A stretch of DNA of 64,000 nucleotides from assembly GCF_000219875.1 (NCBI RefSeq), contig NC_017167.1, positions 1,947,572 to 2,011,571 on the forward strand. Direction: 5' to 3'. Below, one piece after another: positions 41,286 through 50,643 of the stretch (the stretch's first letter is position 1; each line of letters starts with the position of its first letter). The translations under genes and the position numbers were made by a program. Source of the stretch: Alicyclobacillus acidocaldarius subsp. acidocaldarius Tc-4-1. Lineage in GTDB: Bacteria; Bacillota; Bacilli; Alicyclobacillales; Alicyclobacillaceae. Under the pieces are notes generated by a model. It was not told the DNA's origin. It saw only the letters and a program-made list of their open reading frames with translations, and searched no databases.

Positions 41286-42392
41286 TCACTCGAGGAAGTC
41301 CTTGAGCCGCTTGCTTCGGCTCGGATGGCGCAGCTTGCGCAGCGCCTTCGCCTCAATTTGGCGGATCCGCTCACGCGTCACGCCAAACACCTTCCCGACT
41401 TCTTCGAGCGTTCGCGTCCGGCCGTCATCGAGTCCGAACCGCAACCGCAACACGTTTTCTTCGCGCTCCGTGAGCGTATCCAGCACGTCCTCCAACTGTT
41501 CCTTCAAGAGCTCGTAAGCCGCCGCATCGGCTGGAGCGGGCGCCTCGTCGTCTGGGATGAAATCGCCGAGGTGGGAGTCGTCCTCCTCGCCAATGGGAGT
41601 TTCCAGTGACACAGGTTCCTGCGCGATCTTCTGAATCTCGCGCACCTTCTCCGGCGTCAGATCCATCTCCGCGGCAATCTCCTCCGGCGTGGGCTCACGC
41701 CCCAATTCCTGAAGGAGTTGGCGAGAGACGCGGATCAGCTTGTTGATGGTCTCCACCATGTGCACCGGGATGCGGATGGTCCGCGCCTGATCGGCGATGG
41801 CCCGCGTGATGGCCTGCCGGATCCACCACGTAGCGTAGGTGCTGAACTTGTAGCCCTTCCGGTAGTCAAATTTCTCGACCGCCTTGAGCAAACCCAGGTT
41901 GCCCTCCTGGATCAGGTCGAGAAACAGCATGCCGCGCCCGACGTATCGCTTCGCGATGCTGACGACAAGGCGCAGGTTGGCTTCCGCCAAGCGCTGTTTC
42001 GCCTCTTCGTCTCCCTGCTCGATGCGCTTCGCGAGCTCAATCTCCTCTTGGGCCGACAAGAGCGGCACCCGCCCGATCTCCTTCAGGTACATCCGCACCG
42101 GATCGGAAATCTTGACGCCAGGCGGAACGGAGAGATCGTCCAGATCGTAATCTTCGTCCTCGCGGCCGCCGCCCTCGTCCCGCTCGTTCACGACGTCGAT
42201 CCCAAGCTCCGCCAGCTGCTCGAAAAAGTCGTCCATCGCGTCGGCGTCTATGTCGAACGCGCTGAGCCGATCCGAGATCTCCTCATATGTCAATGAGCCT
42301 TGCTTTTTGCCCAGCTCAATCAGTTGTTGTTTGGCTTCCTGAAGGGTGATACCCTGATCCTCGTCACGGATTTCGTCATTCGTCTTCGCCAT
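41286..42392 (-). CDS. rpoD: RNA polymerase primary sigma factor SigA
   Basis: Vegetative sigma factor of 368 residues, the size of B. subtilis SigA. Region 1.1 occupies about 1-75. Region 1.2 begins [20 protein letters not shown] near 95. The 2.3-2.4 helix is [20 protein letters not shown] near 200. Regions 3.0-3.2 are followed by region 4 with [19 protein letters not shown] and the -35-binding helix [20 protein letters not shown] near 335-355. There is an acidic segment near 70-90. ATG 42392 follows GGAGG. It is 36 bp after dnaG, the classic macromolecular-synthesis operon. Confidence 0.98.
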   Translation of the reverse strand: MAKTNDEIRDEDQGITLQEAKQQLIELGKKQGSLTYEEISDRLSAFDIDADAMDDFFEQLAELGIDVVNERDEGGGREDEDYDLDDLSVPPGVKISDPVRMYLKEIGRVPLLSAQEEIELAKRIEQGDEEAKQRLAEANLRLVVSIAKRYVGRGMLFLDLIQEGNLGLLKAVEKFDYRKGYKFSTYATWWIRQAITRAIADQARTIRIPVHMVETINKLIRVSRQLLQELGREPTPEEIAAEMDLTPEKVREIQKIAQEPVSLETPIGEEDDSHLGDFIPDDEAPAPADAAAYELLKEQLEDVLDTLTEREENVLRLRFGLDDGRTRTLEEVGKVFGVTRERIRQIEAKALRKLRHPSRSKRLKDFLE

Positions 42393-42428
42393 GTTCCCCG
42401 CCTCCTTTACCCCATTCGGCGCAACCCG

Positions 42429-44234
42429 TCATTCGGCGTGGAGCGCGCGGGGCTGCTTCATGGTTGCCATCTGGCTCTGAATCCACTCCACTTGCAGCTT
42501 GATCTCTCTACTCTTCTCTTGATCGCCAGCCGCCTCGGCCTCGTTCCACGCGCGCACCTTTTCCTTCAGCTCCTGTTCCAACCTGAAGAGCTCGAGCGCC
42601 CTCAGGTAATCCTCCACGAGCTCCGCCGTGATCTCCGGAGGCTCATCAAACAGGAGCGACGACGCCAGGCGAACCAACTCCTCATCCTCGAGGCGATCGA
42701 TGAAGGCCGAGGGCGGTTGTCCCGGCTGCTCGAGCCGCCAGGAATACACGTGCGACAAAAGCGCCGTGTGCAGCGGATGGGCGAGCTCGGTCACGCCCTT
42801 CTCCATCAAGTACTCTGCCGCCTCCTGGCTGAACAGTGCAGCTTGGAGAATGCGAAGGCTCACCTGATCCTTTCCCTTGGCGGCGCGCGGCGAGTTCACC
42901 CAAGGTGCGACCTCTTCTCTCGGAGGAGAACGACGCCTTAAAGGTTTCGCGAAACCGCGCATCTCCTCCTTCAACGTTTCGACAGAGAGGTTAAATTCCT
43001 GTGACAAATTTCGCAACTGATATTCCTGCTCCACTGGACTCGCTCGCTCCGCGAGCAGCCGAAGCACCTGGCGCAGGAATTCGGTTCTGCCGGCAGGGCT
43101 CACCCATTCCGCTCGAGCGCGCATATCCTCGATCAGGAACTGAACTGCGGTCCAGGTCGATTCGGACAGCATGCGTTCAAACGCCCGCGCGCCGTGCGCC
43201 CGGATGTATTCGTCCGGATCCATACCGTCCGGCAGCCGCAGCACCACAGGTGTGATACCCGCCTGCTCGAGGACGTCGATGGCGCGCACTGTCGCCTTGC
43301 GCCCGGCCTCGTCGCCGTCGTACGCGATCACGACCTTGTCGCAGTCGGCCTTCAACAACTGGGCCTGTTCTTCCGTCAGACTGGTGCCGAGCGTCGCAAC
43401 CGCACACTCGATGCCCGCCTGCGCAACCGCCAGGACATCCATGTAGCCTTCGAGCAACAGCGCTCTCCGCTCCCGGCGAATCGCTTTTCGGGCGCGATGA
43501 ACATTGAAGAGCATCCTACCCTTGTGAAACAGTTCATACTCAGGAGAATTCAGGTACTTGGGCTTGGCATCGTCATCGAGCGCCCGCGCGCCGAAGGCGA
43601 CGACCTGTCCTCGCCGATCCGCGATCGGAATGATCACGCGGCCGCGGAACCGATCCACCAACTCGCCGCCGAGATCCACCGCAAGCCCACAGGCAATGAG
43701 CTCCTCGGCCGAGAAGCCCTTCTGCTGCAGGAACGACATCATGGCCCGTCCGGACGGGGGCGCGTAGCCCAATTGGAAGGTCGCCATGGTCGTGCGGGAA
43801 ATTCCGCGCGAAAGAAGATAGTGAAGGGCTTGCACTCCAGCATCTGTATTCATTAGAATGTGGTTGAACGCTTTTGCAGCGAGATCATGCGCCTGCCGAT
43901 ACCGCTCGAGCCTCGGCGAGCGAGGAGCGGGCGCGTGGAGCGCATCGGGCAGAGGGATGCCGCATCGCTCGGCGAGCAGTGTCACTGCCTCGGCAAATGA
44001 GATGCCCTCGATGTCCATCAGAAACCGGAATACGGTGCCGCCAGCCCCGCATCCGAAACAATGGTACACTTGGCGTTCGGGTGATACGGAGAACGAAGGC
44101 GTGCGCTCATTGTGGAACGGGCAAAGACCGACATACGAACGCCCGGATTTGCGCAAGGGCACATATTCGCTGATGACTTCGACGATGTCGACCTTCTGGC
44201 GCAGCGTATCAATGAACGTCTCGGGAACGTTCAT
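42429..44234 (-). CDS. dnaG: DNA primase
   Basis: Makes RNA primers at the replication fork. The 601-residue protein has the N-terminal zinc finger CPFHNERTPS...YHCFGCGAGG (about residues 38-65). The catalytic core follows, and the TOPRIM domain starts at RRALLLEGYMDVLAVAQAG near 260, with VVIAYDGDEAGRKA near 305. The C-terminal helicase-interaction domain begins about 450. ATG 44234 follows GGGGGT; a GTG codon just before it gives one extra residue. Cotranscribed with rpoD. Confidence 0.97.
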   Translation of the reverse strand: MNVPETFIDTLRQKVDIVEVISEYVPLRKSGRSYVGLCPFHNERTPSFSVSPERQVYHCFGCGAGGTVFRFLMDIEGISFAEAVTLLAERCGIPLPDALHAPAPRSPRLERYRQAHDLAAKAFNHILMNTDAGVQALHYLLSRGISRTTMATFQLGYAPPSGRAMMSFLQQKGFSAEELIACGLAVDLGGELVDRFRGRVIIPIADRRGQVVAFGARALDDDAKPKYLNSPEYELFHKGRMLFNVHRARKAIRRERRALLLEGYMDVLAVAQAGIECAVATLGTSLTEEQAQLLKADCDKVVIAYDGDEAGRKATVRAIDVLEQAGITPVVLRLPDGMDPDEYIRAHGARAFERMLSESTWTAVQFLIEDMRARAEWVSPAGRTEFLRQVLRLLAERASPVEQEYQLRNLSQEFNLSVETLKEEMRGFAKPLRRRSPPREEVAPWVNSPRAAKGKDQVSLRILQAALFSQEAAEYLMEKGVTELAHPLHTALLSHVYSWRLEQPGQPPSAFIDRLEDEELVRLASSLLFDEPPEITAELVEDYLRALELFRLEQELKEKVRAWNEAEAAGDQEKSREIKLQVEWIQSQMATMKQPRALHAE

Positions 44235-44311
44235 CACTGCACCCCCTATCCGGCGTCGCCCACGGTTGCCTCGTCTCGGGTGATGCGCCGGTGCATACTC
44301 ATGTATTCTAC

Positions 44312-44340
44312 AATGTAGGACACTTTCCTCCTATCCGCAA
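44312..44340 (-). promoter_or_regulatory. Candidate sigma-A promoter of dnaG-rpoD
   Basis: Minus strand: TTGCGG (44335-44340), 17-bp spacer, TACATT (44312-44317), about 80 bp before the dnaG start. Only the spacing and two hexamers support it. Confidence 0.45.
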
Positions 44341-44498
44341 AAAGTTGTCTCTTTCTCGACATGGTTCGACAACCAGGCTTCTCTCGAAGCTTGTGGCGTC
44401 CCCGGAAGCGAGCTTTGAGACATGCCTAGTATCGACGCCCCAAGTCAAATTTATCCTCTTCTCCATCCCCGAATCAGTTTATGGTTCCCGTATGGCGC

Positions 44499-45314
44499 TT
44501 ATGTGTCGAGATCGCGCCCATCCTCGGCAGGAGGGTGGGGTAGCGACGCCACAATCTCGTCGAGCACTTGACGCGCCCGCCCTCCCACGCCTGCAAATTC
44601 TTGAAGTTGATGTGCGAGAATGCGCGAGAGCGCATCCCGCATGGCGCCAGAAAGATCGACTCGATGAAGTTTTGCGATGTCAGCCTGGGCCAACAGGTGA
44701 AGGACGGCCGAAATCTTGCGCGGCAAGGGCCAGCCTCGAACCGCGGCTGAACCCGTTGCGCTCGCGCAATCGGCGCAGATGAGCCCGCCTTCGAACGGAT
44801 CGTAGCGAGGCGCCTCGCGGGTTTCGGCCAGCGGCACGCCGCACCGGATGCACACGCGCCAGTCCGGCCCCACGCCGAGCCACGCGCATACCTTCAACTC
44901 AAACGCACGAGCCAGCACGTCCACAGGCACGTGGTCCGCCTCCAGCCCGTCCAACACGGCTACAAACTGCCGATAAGCCGCCGGGGGCGCGTCAGGTCGC
45001 TCGGGAACAGCACGGGCGGCGAGATCGCACAAATACGCGGCATACGCCGCCTTGACCACGTCCTCGTGCAGGGCGCGGCGCTGACGGGTCACCTCAGCCT
45101 GACGCACGTCGCCCATGCCTCGCCCCTGATACAGCACGTAGGTCCCTTGCACACACAGCTGCGCGGCCGCCGACAGCCGTCCGGTCGGCCTGGCCGCCCC
45201 GCGCGCCATGGCCGTCACGAGCCCCGTTTCCGTCAGGAGTGTCAGGATGGCGTCGCGCTCTCCGTAGCGCACGACGCGCACCACGACGGCCTCTGTCGTC
45301 CATATCACCGTCAC
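44499..45314 (-). CDS. recO: DNA repair protein RecO
   Basis: Recombination mediator that helps RecA replace SSB and anneals single strands. The 271-residue protein has the N-terminal OB fold (WTTEAVVVRVVRYGERDAIL at the start). A helical domain follows, with a four-cysteine zinc site in CIRCG...LICADC near residues 160-185. GTG 45314 lies 2 nt after the yqzL stop with GAAGGG upstream. The frame continues upstream into yqzL but has no homology there. The order era-yqzL-recO is conserved. Confidence 0.93.
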   Translation of the reverse strand: MTVIWTTEAVVVRVVRYGERDAILTLLTETGLVTAMARGAARPTGRLSAAAQLCVQGTYVLYQGRGMGDVRQAEVTRQRRALHEDVVKAAYAAYLCDLAARAVPERPDAPPAAYRQFVAVLDGLEADHVPVDVLARAFELKVCAWLGVGPDWRVCIRCGVPLAETREAPRYDPFEGGLICADCASATGSAAVRGWPLPRKISAVLHLLAQADIAKLHRVDLSGAMRDALSRILAHQLQEFAGVGGRARQVLDEIVASLPHPPAEDGRDLDT

Positions 45315-45316
45315 AC

Positions 45317-45487
45317 TCAGCCCTTCAGCGATGCCTGGAAATGCGAATCCTCTTGGAGCTTCTCTTCCTCCGCCGGTTGTTCGTCGTCCGTGAATTGTTC
45401 TGCCTGCTGACAGGCGCGATACAGGAGGTACGCGTACACATCTCCGGTGAGCTCGAATACCTTCCACGTGATATCACGCATCGGCAT
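45317..45487 (-). CDS. yqzL: YqzL-like small protein
   Basis: A 56-residue protein. It begins MPMRDITWKVFELTGDVYAY, matching the YqzL family (D-x-T-W-K-V-F-x-x-T-G near the N-terminus), and has an acidic C-terminal half. Function is unknown. ATG 45487 follows GAAGGGAG. It lies between era and recO, exactly the position of yqzL in Bacillus, which supports the assignment. Confidence 0.85.
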   Translation of the reverse strand: MPMRDITWKVFELTGDVYAYLLYRACQQAEQFTDDEQPAEEEKLQEDSHFQASLKG

Positions 45488-45573
45488 CGTCTCCCTTCCG
45501 CTCCGCGGACTGCATTTCCATGACTGTAGTCTGCCGTGCCACCCCGCCCGTATACCCGGAATCCCCTGGAGGC

Positions 45574-46470
45574 TTAGCCCTCGCGGTCAAAGCCGAATTG
45601 GTGCAAGAGCGCGGGCTTATTCCGCCAGTCTCGCTTCACCTTGACCCACAGCTCCAGGTAAATTCGGTTGCCAAACAGGGCCTCCAATTCATGTCGCGCC
45701 ATCTCGCCCACGCGCTTCAACATCTGGCCCTGCTTTCCAATGAGGATGGCCTTTTGACTCTCGCGCTCCGTGTAAATCACCGCGCTCACGTAAAGCGTGT
45801 CCGACGACCGCCGCTCCATGTGTTCCACCGCCACCATCACCGAGTGCGGCACTTCGTCGCGCGTCAACAGGAGCACCTTTTCCCTAACGATCTCGCTGAT
45901 GATGAACGACTCCGGTTGGTCCGTGATCATGTCGTCCGGATAATACTTCGGCCCTTCGGGCAGCCGCTTTTCGATGATCTCGGCCAAAAGATCCACTTGC
46001 TCGCCTCTGAGCGCCGAGATGGGCACGTATTCGTCAAAGGGCCGAAGCGCCTGATACTCCTCGATGCGCTTCAGCACCAGCGCCCGATCCTCCAGCGCGT
46101 CCACCTTGTTAAGCGCGAGGATCACAGGCGTCCGCACGCGCTCGAGCTGCTTCGCGATTTCGTGTTCTGTGGGATGAACGGGCGAAGAGGCGTCCACGAC
46201 CATGACGATCACGTCGACCTCGTTCAGCGTCTTGAGCGCGGCGTCGACCATGTACTCGCCGAGCCGATGCTTTGGTTTGTGAATCCCCGGCGTGTCGATG
46301 AAGATCATCTGCGACGTCTCGGTTGTGCGTACGCCGCGGATGCGGTTGCGCGTGGTCTGCGGCCGGCTCGACATAATGGCGACCTTGTGGCCAACGAGGG
46401 CGTTGAGAAGCGTCGACTTGCCGACGTTTGGCCGGCCGATGAGCGCCACAAAACCAGACTTGTATGTCAT
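45574..46470 (-). CDS. era: GTPase Era
   Basis: Essential GTPase that binds the 3' end of 16S rRNA and assists 30S assembly. The 298 residues show G1 GRPNVGKST near 13, the switch RPQTTRNRIRG near 37 and G3 DTPGIHKPKHRLGEYM near 59. G4 is ALNKVDAL near 122. The C-terminal KH domain has ILIGKQGQMLKRVGEMAR near 240. ATG 46470 overlaps the dgkA stop and follows AAGGAGGGGG. In Bacillus a cytidine deaminase gene lies between dgkA and era; it is absent here. Confidence 0.97.
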   Translation of the reverse strand: MTYKSGFVALIGRPNVGKSTLLNALVGHKVAIMSSRPQTTRNRIRGVRTTETSQMIFIDTPGIHKPKHRLGEYMVDAALKTLNEVDVIVMVVDASSPVHPTEHEIAKQLERVRTPVILALNKVDALEDRALVLKRIEEYQALRPFDEYVPISALRGEQVDLLAEIIEKRLPEGPKYYPDDMITDQPESFIISEIVREKVLLLTRDEVPHSVMVAVEHMERRSSDTLYVSAVIYTERESQKAILIGKQGQMLKRVGEMARHELEALFGNRIYLELWVKVKRDWRNKPALLHQFGFDREG

Positions 46471-47006
46471 CCCGTTTCCCCCTCCTTTCGAGGCCGTTTG
46501 ATCTCGATGTCTGCGCGGTAAGGCCACAACCTGAACGCCCAGACTATCGCCAGCCACACCGTGACGAGCGCCATCGCGCCCAGGTTGTGGCGGCTCCAGA
46601 GCCAGAAGTGCCAAGGCCAGTTGGAGGCGAGCAGCCACGTCGCGATGGCGAGCGCACCCAAGGCGACGAATGTCACAGCGCCGCTGGCCACGTCCTTCGC
46701 CATGCCGGCAACCGGGTGTTCTCTCCAACCTGAAGCCACGTCCACGGCCAATTCGATGGCCGTATTGAACAACTCGGCTGCAAACACGCACATCGACACA
46801 AACACCGTGATGGCGGTCTGCGGCAAGTTGGGCCGCAGGCACCACTCGACGATGGCGAGGCAGGTGAACAGCCAGACGTCCCTCTTCAAATTTTTCTCGG
46901 TGTGGAAAGCGTAGACCACACCGCGCAGGCTATATGCCACCGCGCGGAGAAACGGCTGTGCCATCGGATCGGTCATCATCTGCCGGCCCTGCCCCGCGTC
47001 CTTCAT
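46467..47006 (-). CDS. dgkA: Undecaprenol/diacylglycerol kinase
   Basis: Small membrane kinase of the DgkA family; Firmicute members phosphorylate undecaprenol. About 179 residues, longer than the usual 120-130 because of a C-terminal extension. The core is conserved: YAFHTEKNLKRDVWLF near 30, the signature ELFNTAIELAVDVAS near 75 and HPVAGMAKDVASGAVTFVAL near 95. The extension adds one more helix and a basic PAP2-less tail. ATG 47006 is preferred; internal ATGs (MMTDPM) are possible. Between ybeY and era. Confidence 0.9.
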   Translation of the reverse strand: MKDAGQGRQMMTDPMAQPFLRAVAYSLRGVVYAFHTEKNLKRDVWLFTCLAIVEWCLRPNLPQTAITVFVSMCVFAAELFNTAIELAVDVASGWREHPVAGMAKDVASGAVTFVALGALAIATWLLASNWPWHFWLWSRHNLGAMALVTVWLAIVWAFRLWPYRADIEIKRPRKEGETG

Positions 47007-47025
47007 GGGTTCACCGCCCCGCCGC

Positions 47026-47499
47026 CTACAATCTCGGAAGCCCGATGCCCTGTAAGATCTCCTCCTGCAGCCCGAACATCTCGCGCTCGCCCGCCTCGTC
47101 CTCGTGATCGTATCCATTCAGGTGCAAAAACCCGTGCACCAACAGGAACGCCATTTCCCTTTCCAGGGAATGACCGTAGGCCTCCGCCTGCTCACGGGCG
47201 CGATCCACGCTGACCACGATATCCCCCAACATCGGCTCCACTTCGTCGGGATCGGCGAGCGCCTCCCCCTCATTCATCGGAAAGGACAGCACATCCGTAG
47301 GCCTGTCCACTTGCCGGTACGCCCGGTTGAGCTCGTGGATCGCGTCGTCGTCCACAAACAGCACGGAGACCTCGCCCTGCACGCCGATGCGCTCGGCCGC
47401 GACCTCGAGCACGCGCTCCACGAACGCCTGGGCGTCGCCATACGGCGGGGCGAGGGGCCAGTCTACCTCGCAGGTCACATCGACGGACAAACGGTTCAC
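47026..47499 (-). CDS. ybeY: Endoribonuclease YbeY (16S rRNA maturation)
   Basis: Zinc-dependent single-strand endoribonuclease needed for 16S rRNA 3'-end maturation and ribosome quality control. It has 157 residues. The metal motif H-x3-H-x5-H is visible as HGFLHLNGYDH near residues 120-130. RPTDVLSFPMNEG near 66 is the other hallmark. GTG 47499 overlaps the pgpH stop (GTGA). Followed by dgkA. Confidence 0.96.
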   Translation of the reverse strand: MNRLSVDVTCEVDWPLAPPYGDAQAFVERVLEVAAERIGVQGEVSVLFVDDDAIHELNRAYRQVDRPTDVLSFPMNEGEALADPDEVEPMLGDIVVSVDRAREQAEAYGHSLEREMAFLLVHGFLHLNGYDHEDEAGEREMFGLQEEILQGIGLPRL

Positions 47500-49619
47500 T
47501 TCGCCACTTCCTTCTTCAGCTTGTCAATATCCGGATATTCAATGCGCGCGTGATAAATGCCCTTGAGCGTCTTCATGAACGCGCCGACCATGGCGTCGAG
47601 GTCCTGCAGCGTCAGGTCGCACTCATCCAGTTGGCCGTCCTGGAGGCGGTCCCGGATGATCTTGCGGATGACGCCCTCCACGCGGTTGGGCGTCGGCCGC
47701 GACATGCTGCGGACCGCAGCCTCGACCGCATCGCAAATCATGATGATGGCGCACTCGCGCGTCTTGGGCTTCGGACCCGGATATCGAAAGTCGTCCAAGC
47801 GCACGGTTCCGCTCTTATCCTGCTCCTTGGCCTTGTGATAAAAATACCACAGAATGGTCGTGCCGTGATGGGTAGCGCAGATATCCTGAATCGGCTTCGG
47901 GATCCCGGCCTTGCGCAGCATCTCGAGTCCGTCCGAGACATGGGACGTGATGATGAGGTGGCTGAGACTTGGCGCCACCTTGTCGTGCGGGTTTTCCTTC
48001 GTCATTTGATTCTCCACAAAGAACATGGGCCGCTTCGTCTTGCCAACATCGTGATAATACGCCCCGACACGGCAAAGAAGCGGATCGGCCCCCACGAGTT
48101 CCGCCGCGGCCTCTGCGAGATTGCCGACGATGAGGCTGTGGTGGTACGTTCCAGGCGCCTCCAGTAACACCTTCCGCAGCAGCGGATGGTTGGGGTTCGA
48201 AAGCTCGAGAAGCCGGATGGGCGTGAGGAGCCCAAATGCCGCTTCGAAGAAGGGCAAGACGCCCATCGTCAAGATGGCCGCGAAAATGCCGTTCAGCGCG
48301 GCCAGGCCCACGTGGAGCGACAAGGCGTGAAGGTCCGAGCCACGGTTCTCCTCCAGGAGATACAGCGCGATCACGGTACCCATGTTCACCGCGGAGACGA
48401 TGAACCCCGCGCGCATGAACGTGGCACGGCTCGTGACGCGCGCGACGCTGTATGCGCCGGCGAGCGAACCCACGAAGCCGTAGAACACGAAGTCGTAGTT
48501 CATGCCGAACGCCGCCCCGAGCAGAAACGAGAAGAAAAACGCGGCCACTACCGCGAGCGACGAGTCCATCATCACCGTGATGAGCATCGCGCCGAGCGAA
48601 ATGGGCAGCAGATACGGCGTGGAGGTGGGCCCCCCCGCTACCACAATCCACTTGGTCACCGCAATGAGGATGGCCATCAGGACGAATACGAGCCCCAAGA
48701 TGCCCAGCATCAGATTGTCCAGCCGGCGCCTCGGTGCCCTCCGCTCCACGTAAGCCGCGAGCATCGCGACCGAGAGCGCGATGAATAAGGCAAATCCGAC
48801 CCCCACGCGGACGCTCGGATACGCCGAATACAGGCCCACGTCCTTCAGCTTGCTGATGACGTCCTGGGTGACGACCTGATTTTTCGCGACGATCACGTCG
48901 CCTTGGTGGATAAGAACCGGCTGTACGCTCTCCGCCGCCTGCTCGCGCGCCTCCTGAGTCGCCTGCGCCTGATACACCATATTCGGTCGGAGCACACTCA
49001 CGGCGGTATTCTGGACAATCAAGGCCTCGTCGCGATCCAGCCCGAGATTCAGGTTGACAATCTGGCGATCCACGAGAAGCATCGACTGCTGCATCGAGTC
49101 CGCATAAAAGGGCTGGCTCAAGATGGCCTGCACGACTTTCGCGCTGTCTTTCTCCAACGCGTCGAGCCGCGCGGGCGGCTCGCGGAGCATCCGTTCCAAC
49201 GTCGAGCTGGACAGTCCTTCAGGCGCCACCCGCCTCACCGCCGCCAGCCGCTCGGCGGGCGTCAGGTTTGGATTCGAGGCGGCCGTTTTCGCCGCCTCGA
49301 ACAGCGTCGCCAGCTGCTGCAGCGCATCCGTGAGCACCTGCGGCGACTGCGCGTACTGCTTCGGGACCTTCGCTTCAGCCGCCCTCCGCTTGGCCGCCGT
49401 CGCGGCCGTGTCCACGGCCGTCACCGGTGCCACCACGGTGGTCGGACTTACCTCTCCGACCTTGAAATGGTAGCGAGGCGGCACCATGCTCGACGCGAGA
49501 ATCGCGAACAAGAAAACGCCAAGACCCGCGTAGATGAATACGCGGATGCGCCGGTTGTGGCGAAAGGCGTCGTCGTCCAACCAGCGGCGAATGGCGTTTC
49601 CCCATCCTGTCCACTTCAT
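47496..49619 (-). CDS. pgpH: 7TM-HD c-di-AMP phosphodiesterase PgpH
   Basis: Membrane phosphodiesterase that degrades cyclic di-AMP to pApA (YqfF in B. subtilis). It has 707 residues. TM1 is near 28-48, a large extracellular domain spans about 50-270, and seven hydrophobic helices lie between about 275 and 465. The HD domain follows, with HHSLIVGNLAEAAAE near 490, the metal motif AYYHDVGKTKRP near 522 and ATHHGTTILWYFYHKA near 585. ATG 49619. It stands between phoH and ybeY as in Bacillus. Confidence 0.96.
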   Translation of the reverse strand: MKWTGWGNAIRRWLDDDAFRHNRRIRVFIYAGLGVFLFAILASSMVPPRYHFKVGEVSPTTVVAPVTAVDTAATAAKRRAAEAKVPKQYAQSPQVLTDALQQLATLFEAAKTAASNPNLTPAERLAAVRRVAPEGLSSSTLERMLREPPARLDALEKDSAKVVQAILSQPFYADSMQQSMLLVDRQIVNLNLGLDRDEALIVQNTAVSVLRPNMVYQAQATQEAREQAAESVQPVLIHQGDVIVAKNQVVTQDVISKLKDVGLYSAYPSVRVGVGFALFIALSVAMLAAYVERRAPRRRLDNLMLGILGLVFVLMAILIAVTKWIVVAGGPTSTPYLLPISLGAMLITVMMDSSLAVVAAFFFSFLLGAAFGMNYDFVFYGFVGSLAGAYSVARVTSRATFMRAGFIVSAVNMGTVIALYLLEENRGSDLHALSLHVGLAALNGIFAAILTMGVLPFFEAAFGLLTPIRLLELSNPNHPLLRKVLLEAPGTYHHSLIVGNLAEAAAELVGADPLLCRVGAYYHDVGKTKRPMFFVENQMTKENPHDKVAPSLSHLIITSHVSDGLEMLRKAGIPKPIQDICATHHGTTILWYFYHKAKEQDKSGTVRLDDFRYPGPKPKTRECAIIMICDAVEAAVRSMSRPTPNRVEGVIRKIIRDRLQDGQLDECDLTLQDLDAMVGAFMKTLKGIYHARIEYPDIDKLKKEVAK

Positions 49620-49652
49620 GACCGACCTGCTCCTTGCGCTCGAGGCAGGGCC

Positions 49653-50624
49653 TCAGCCCTGCCTCGCCTGATCTTGTGCATATGCGTCGATGATTTTTTG
49701 AACCAGATGATGTCTTACGACGTCCGACGGGCTGAACGTGTGGAAGGCGATGCCCGGAATCCCTTTCAACACGCGCTGCGCGTGGACTAAGCCGGATAGC
49801 CTACCCGCAGGAAGGTCAATCTGCGTCACATCGCCCGTGATCACCATCTTCGAATGGAATCCGAGGCGAGTTAAAAACATCTTCATCTGTTCAATCGTCG
49901 TATTCTGAGCCTCGTCGAGGATCACGTAACTGTCCTCGAGCGTGCGCCCGCGCATGTACGCGAGGGGCGCAATTTCGATATTGCCGCGCTCGAGCGCGCG
50001 GATGACCTGCTCCTGACCGTAAATGTCGTGCAGCGCATCGTACAGCGGCCGCAGATACGGGTCCACCTTCTCCTGGAGATCTCCCGGAAGAAAGCCGAGT
50101 TTCTCCCCCGCTTCGACAGCCGGGCGCGTCAGTACAATCCGCTTCACTTCTCCGCGCTTCAGCGCCATGACCGCCATTGCAACGGCAAGATACGTTTTTC
50201 CCGTACCCGCCGGTCCGACGCCAAACACAATATCGTTGCGGCGGATGGCGTCGACGTACCGCCGCTGCCCCAGGGTCTTGACCCGGATAGCCTTCCCTTT
50301 GTACGTCGTGCCAATTTCGGTCGTGTAGACGTCGATGACGTCGTCGAGATCGCCCGCATGCGCCATTTCAATCATATATCGATAATCCGATTCACCGAGT
50401 TGCATCCCGCGGCGAACCAAGGTGGTGACCACGCTCAGCAGGTGCTGAAGGCGTGAGACCTCACTTTCGTCACCCACGAACTGGATCTCCGTGCCCCGCA
50501 CAATCACTTTCGCGGAAAACGACTGACTGAGCAGGTGCAAAAGCAAGTCGTTCGGCCCGAGTGCCTGCACCGCTTCTTCATTCGTCGGAAACACCCACTT
50601 CTTCGTCGCCGTCTGCTCAGCCAA
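49653..50624 (-). CDS. phoH: PhoH-family ATPase
   Basis: P-loop ATPase of 323 residues, the length of B. subtilis PhoH/YqfE. A KH-like N-terminal part (to about 105) precedes the ATPase with Walker A FGVGPAGTGKTYLA near 140, VLTRPAVEAGEKLGFLPGDL and Walker B YVILDEAQNTT near 235. The role is not settled; RNA-related helicase activity is reported for relatives. The start is unclear: TTG 50624 (GGGGAT about 9 nt upstream) gives the family length. Upstream in-frame codons overlap yqfD and are not homologous. Confidence 0.93.
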   Translation of the reverse strand: MAEQTATKKWVFPTNEEAVQALGPNDLLLHLLSQSFSAKVIVRGTEIQFVGDESEVSRLQHLLSVVTTLVRRGMQLGESDYRYMIEMAHAGDLDDVIDVYTTEIGTTYKGKAIRVKTLGQRRYVDAIRRNDIVFGVGPAGTGKTYLAVAMAVMALKRGEVKRIVLTRPAVEAGEKLGFLPGDLQEKVDPYLRPLYDALHDIYGQEQVIRALERGNIEIAPLAYMRGRTLEDSYVILDEAQNTTIEQMKMFLTRLGFHSKMVITGDVTQIDLPAGRLSGLVHAQRVLKGIPGIAFHTFSPSDVVRHHLVQKIIDAYAQDQARQG

Positions 50625-50643
50625 CGATGCACCATCCCCGTCC

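Noticed and set aside
39744-41609. A 621-codon plus-strand frame opposite trmK and the DUF218 gene
   Set aside because: Antisense to conserved genes; no domain is visible.
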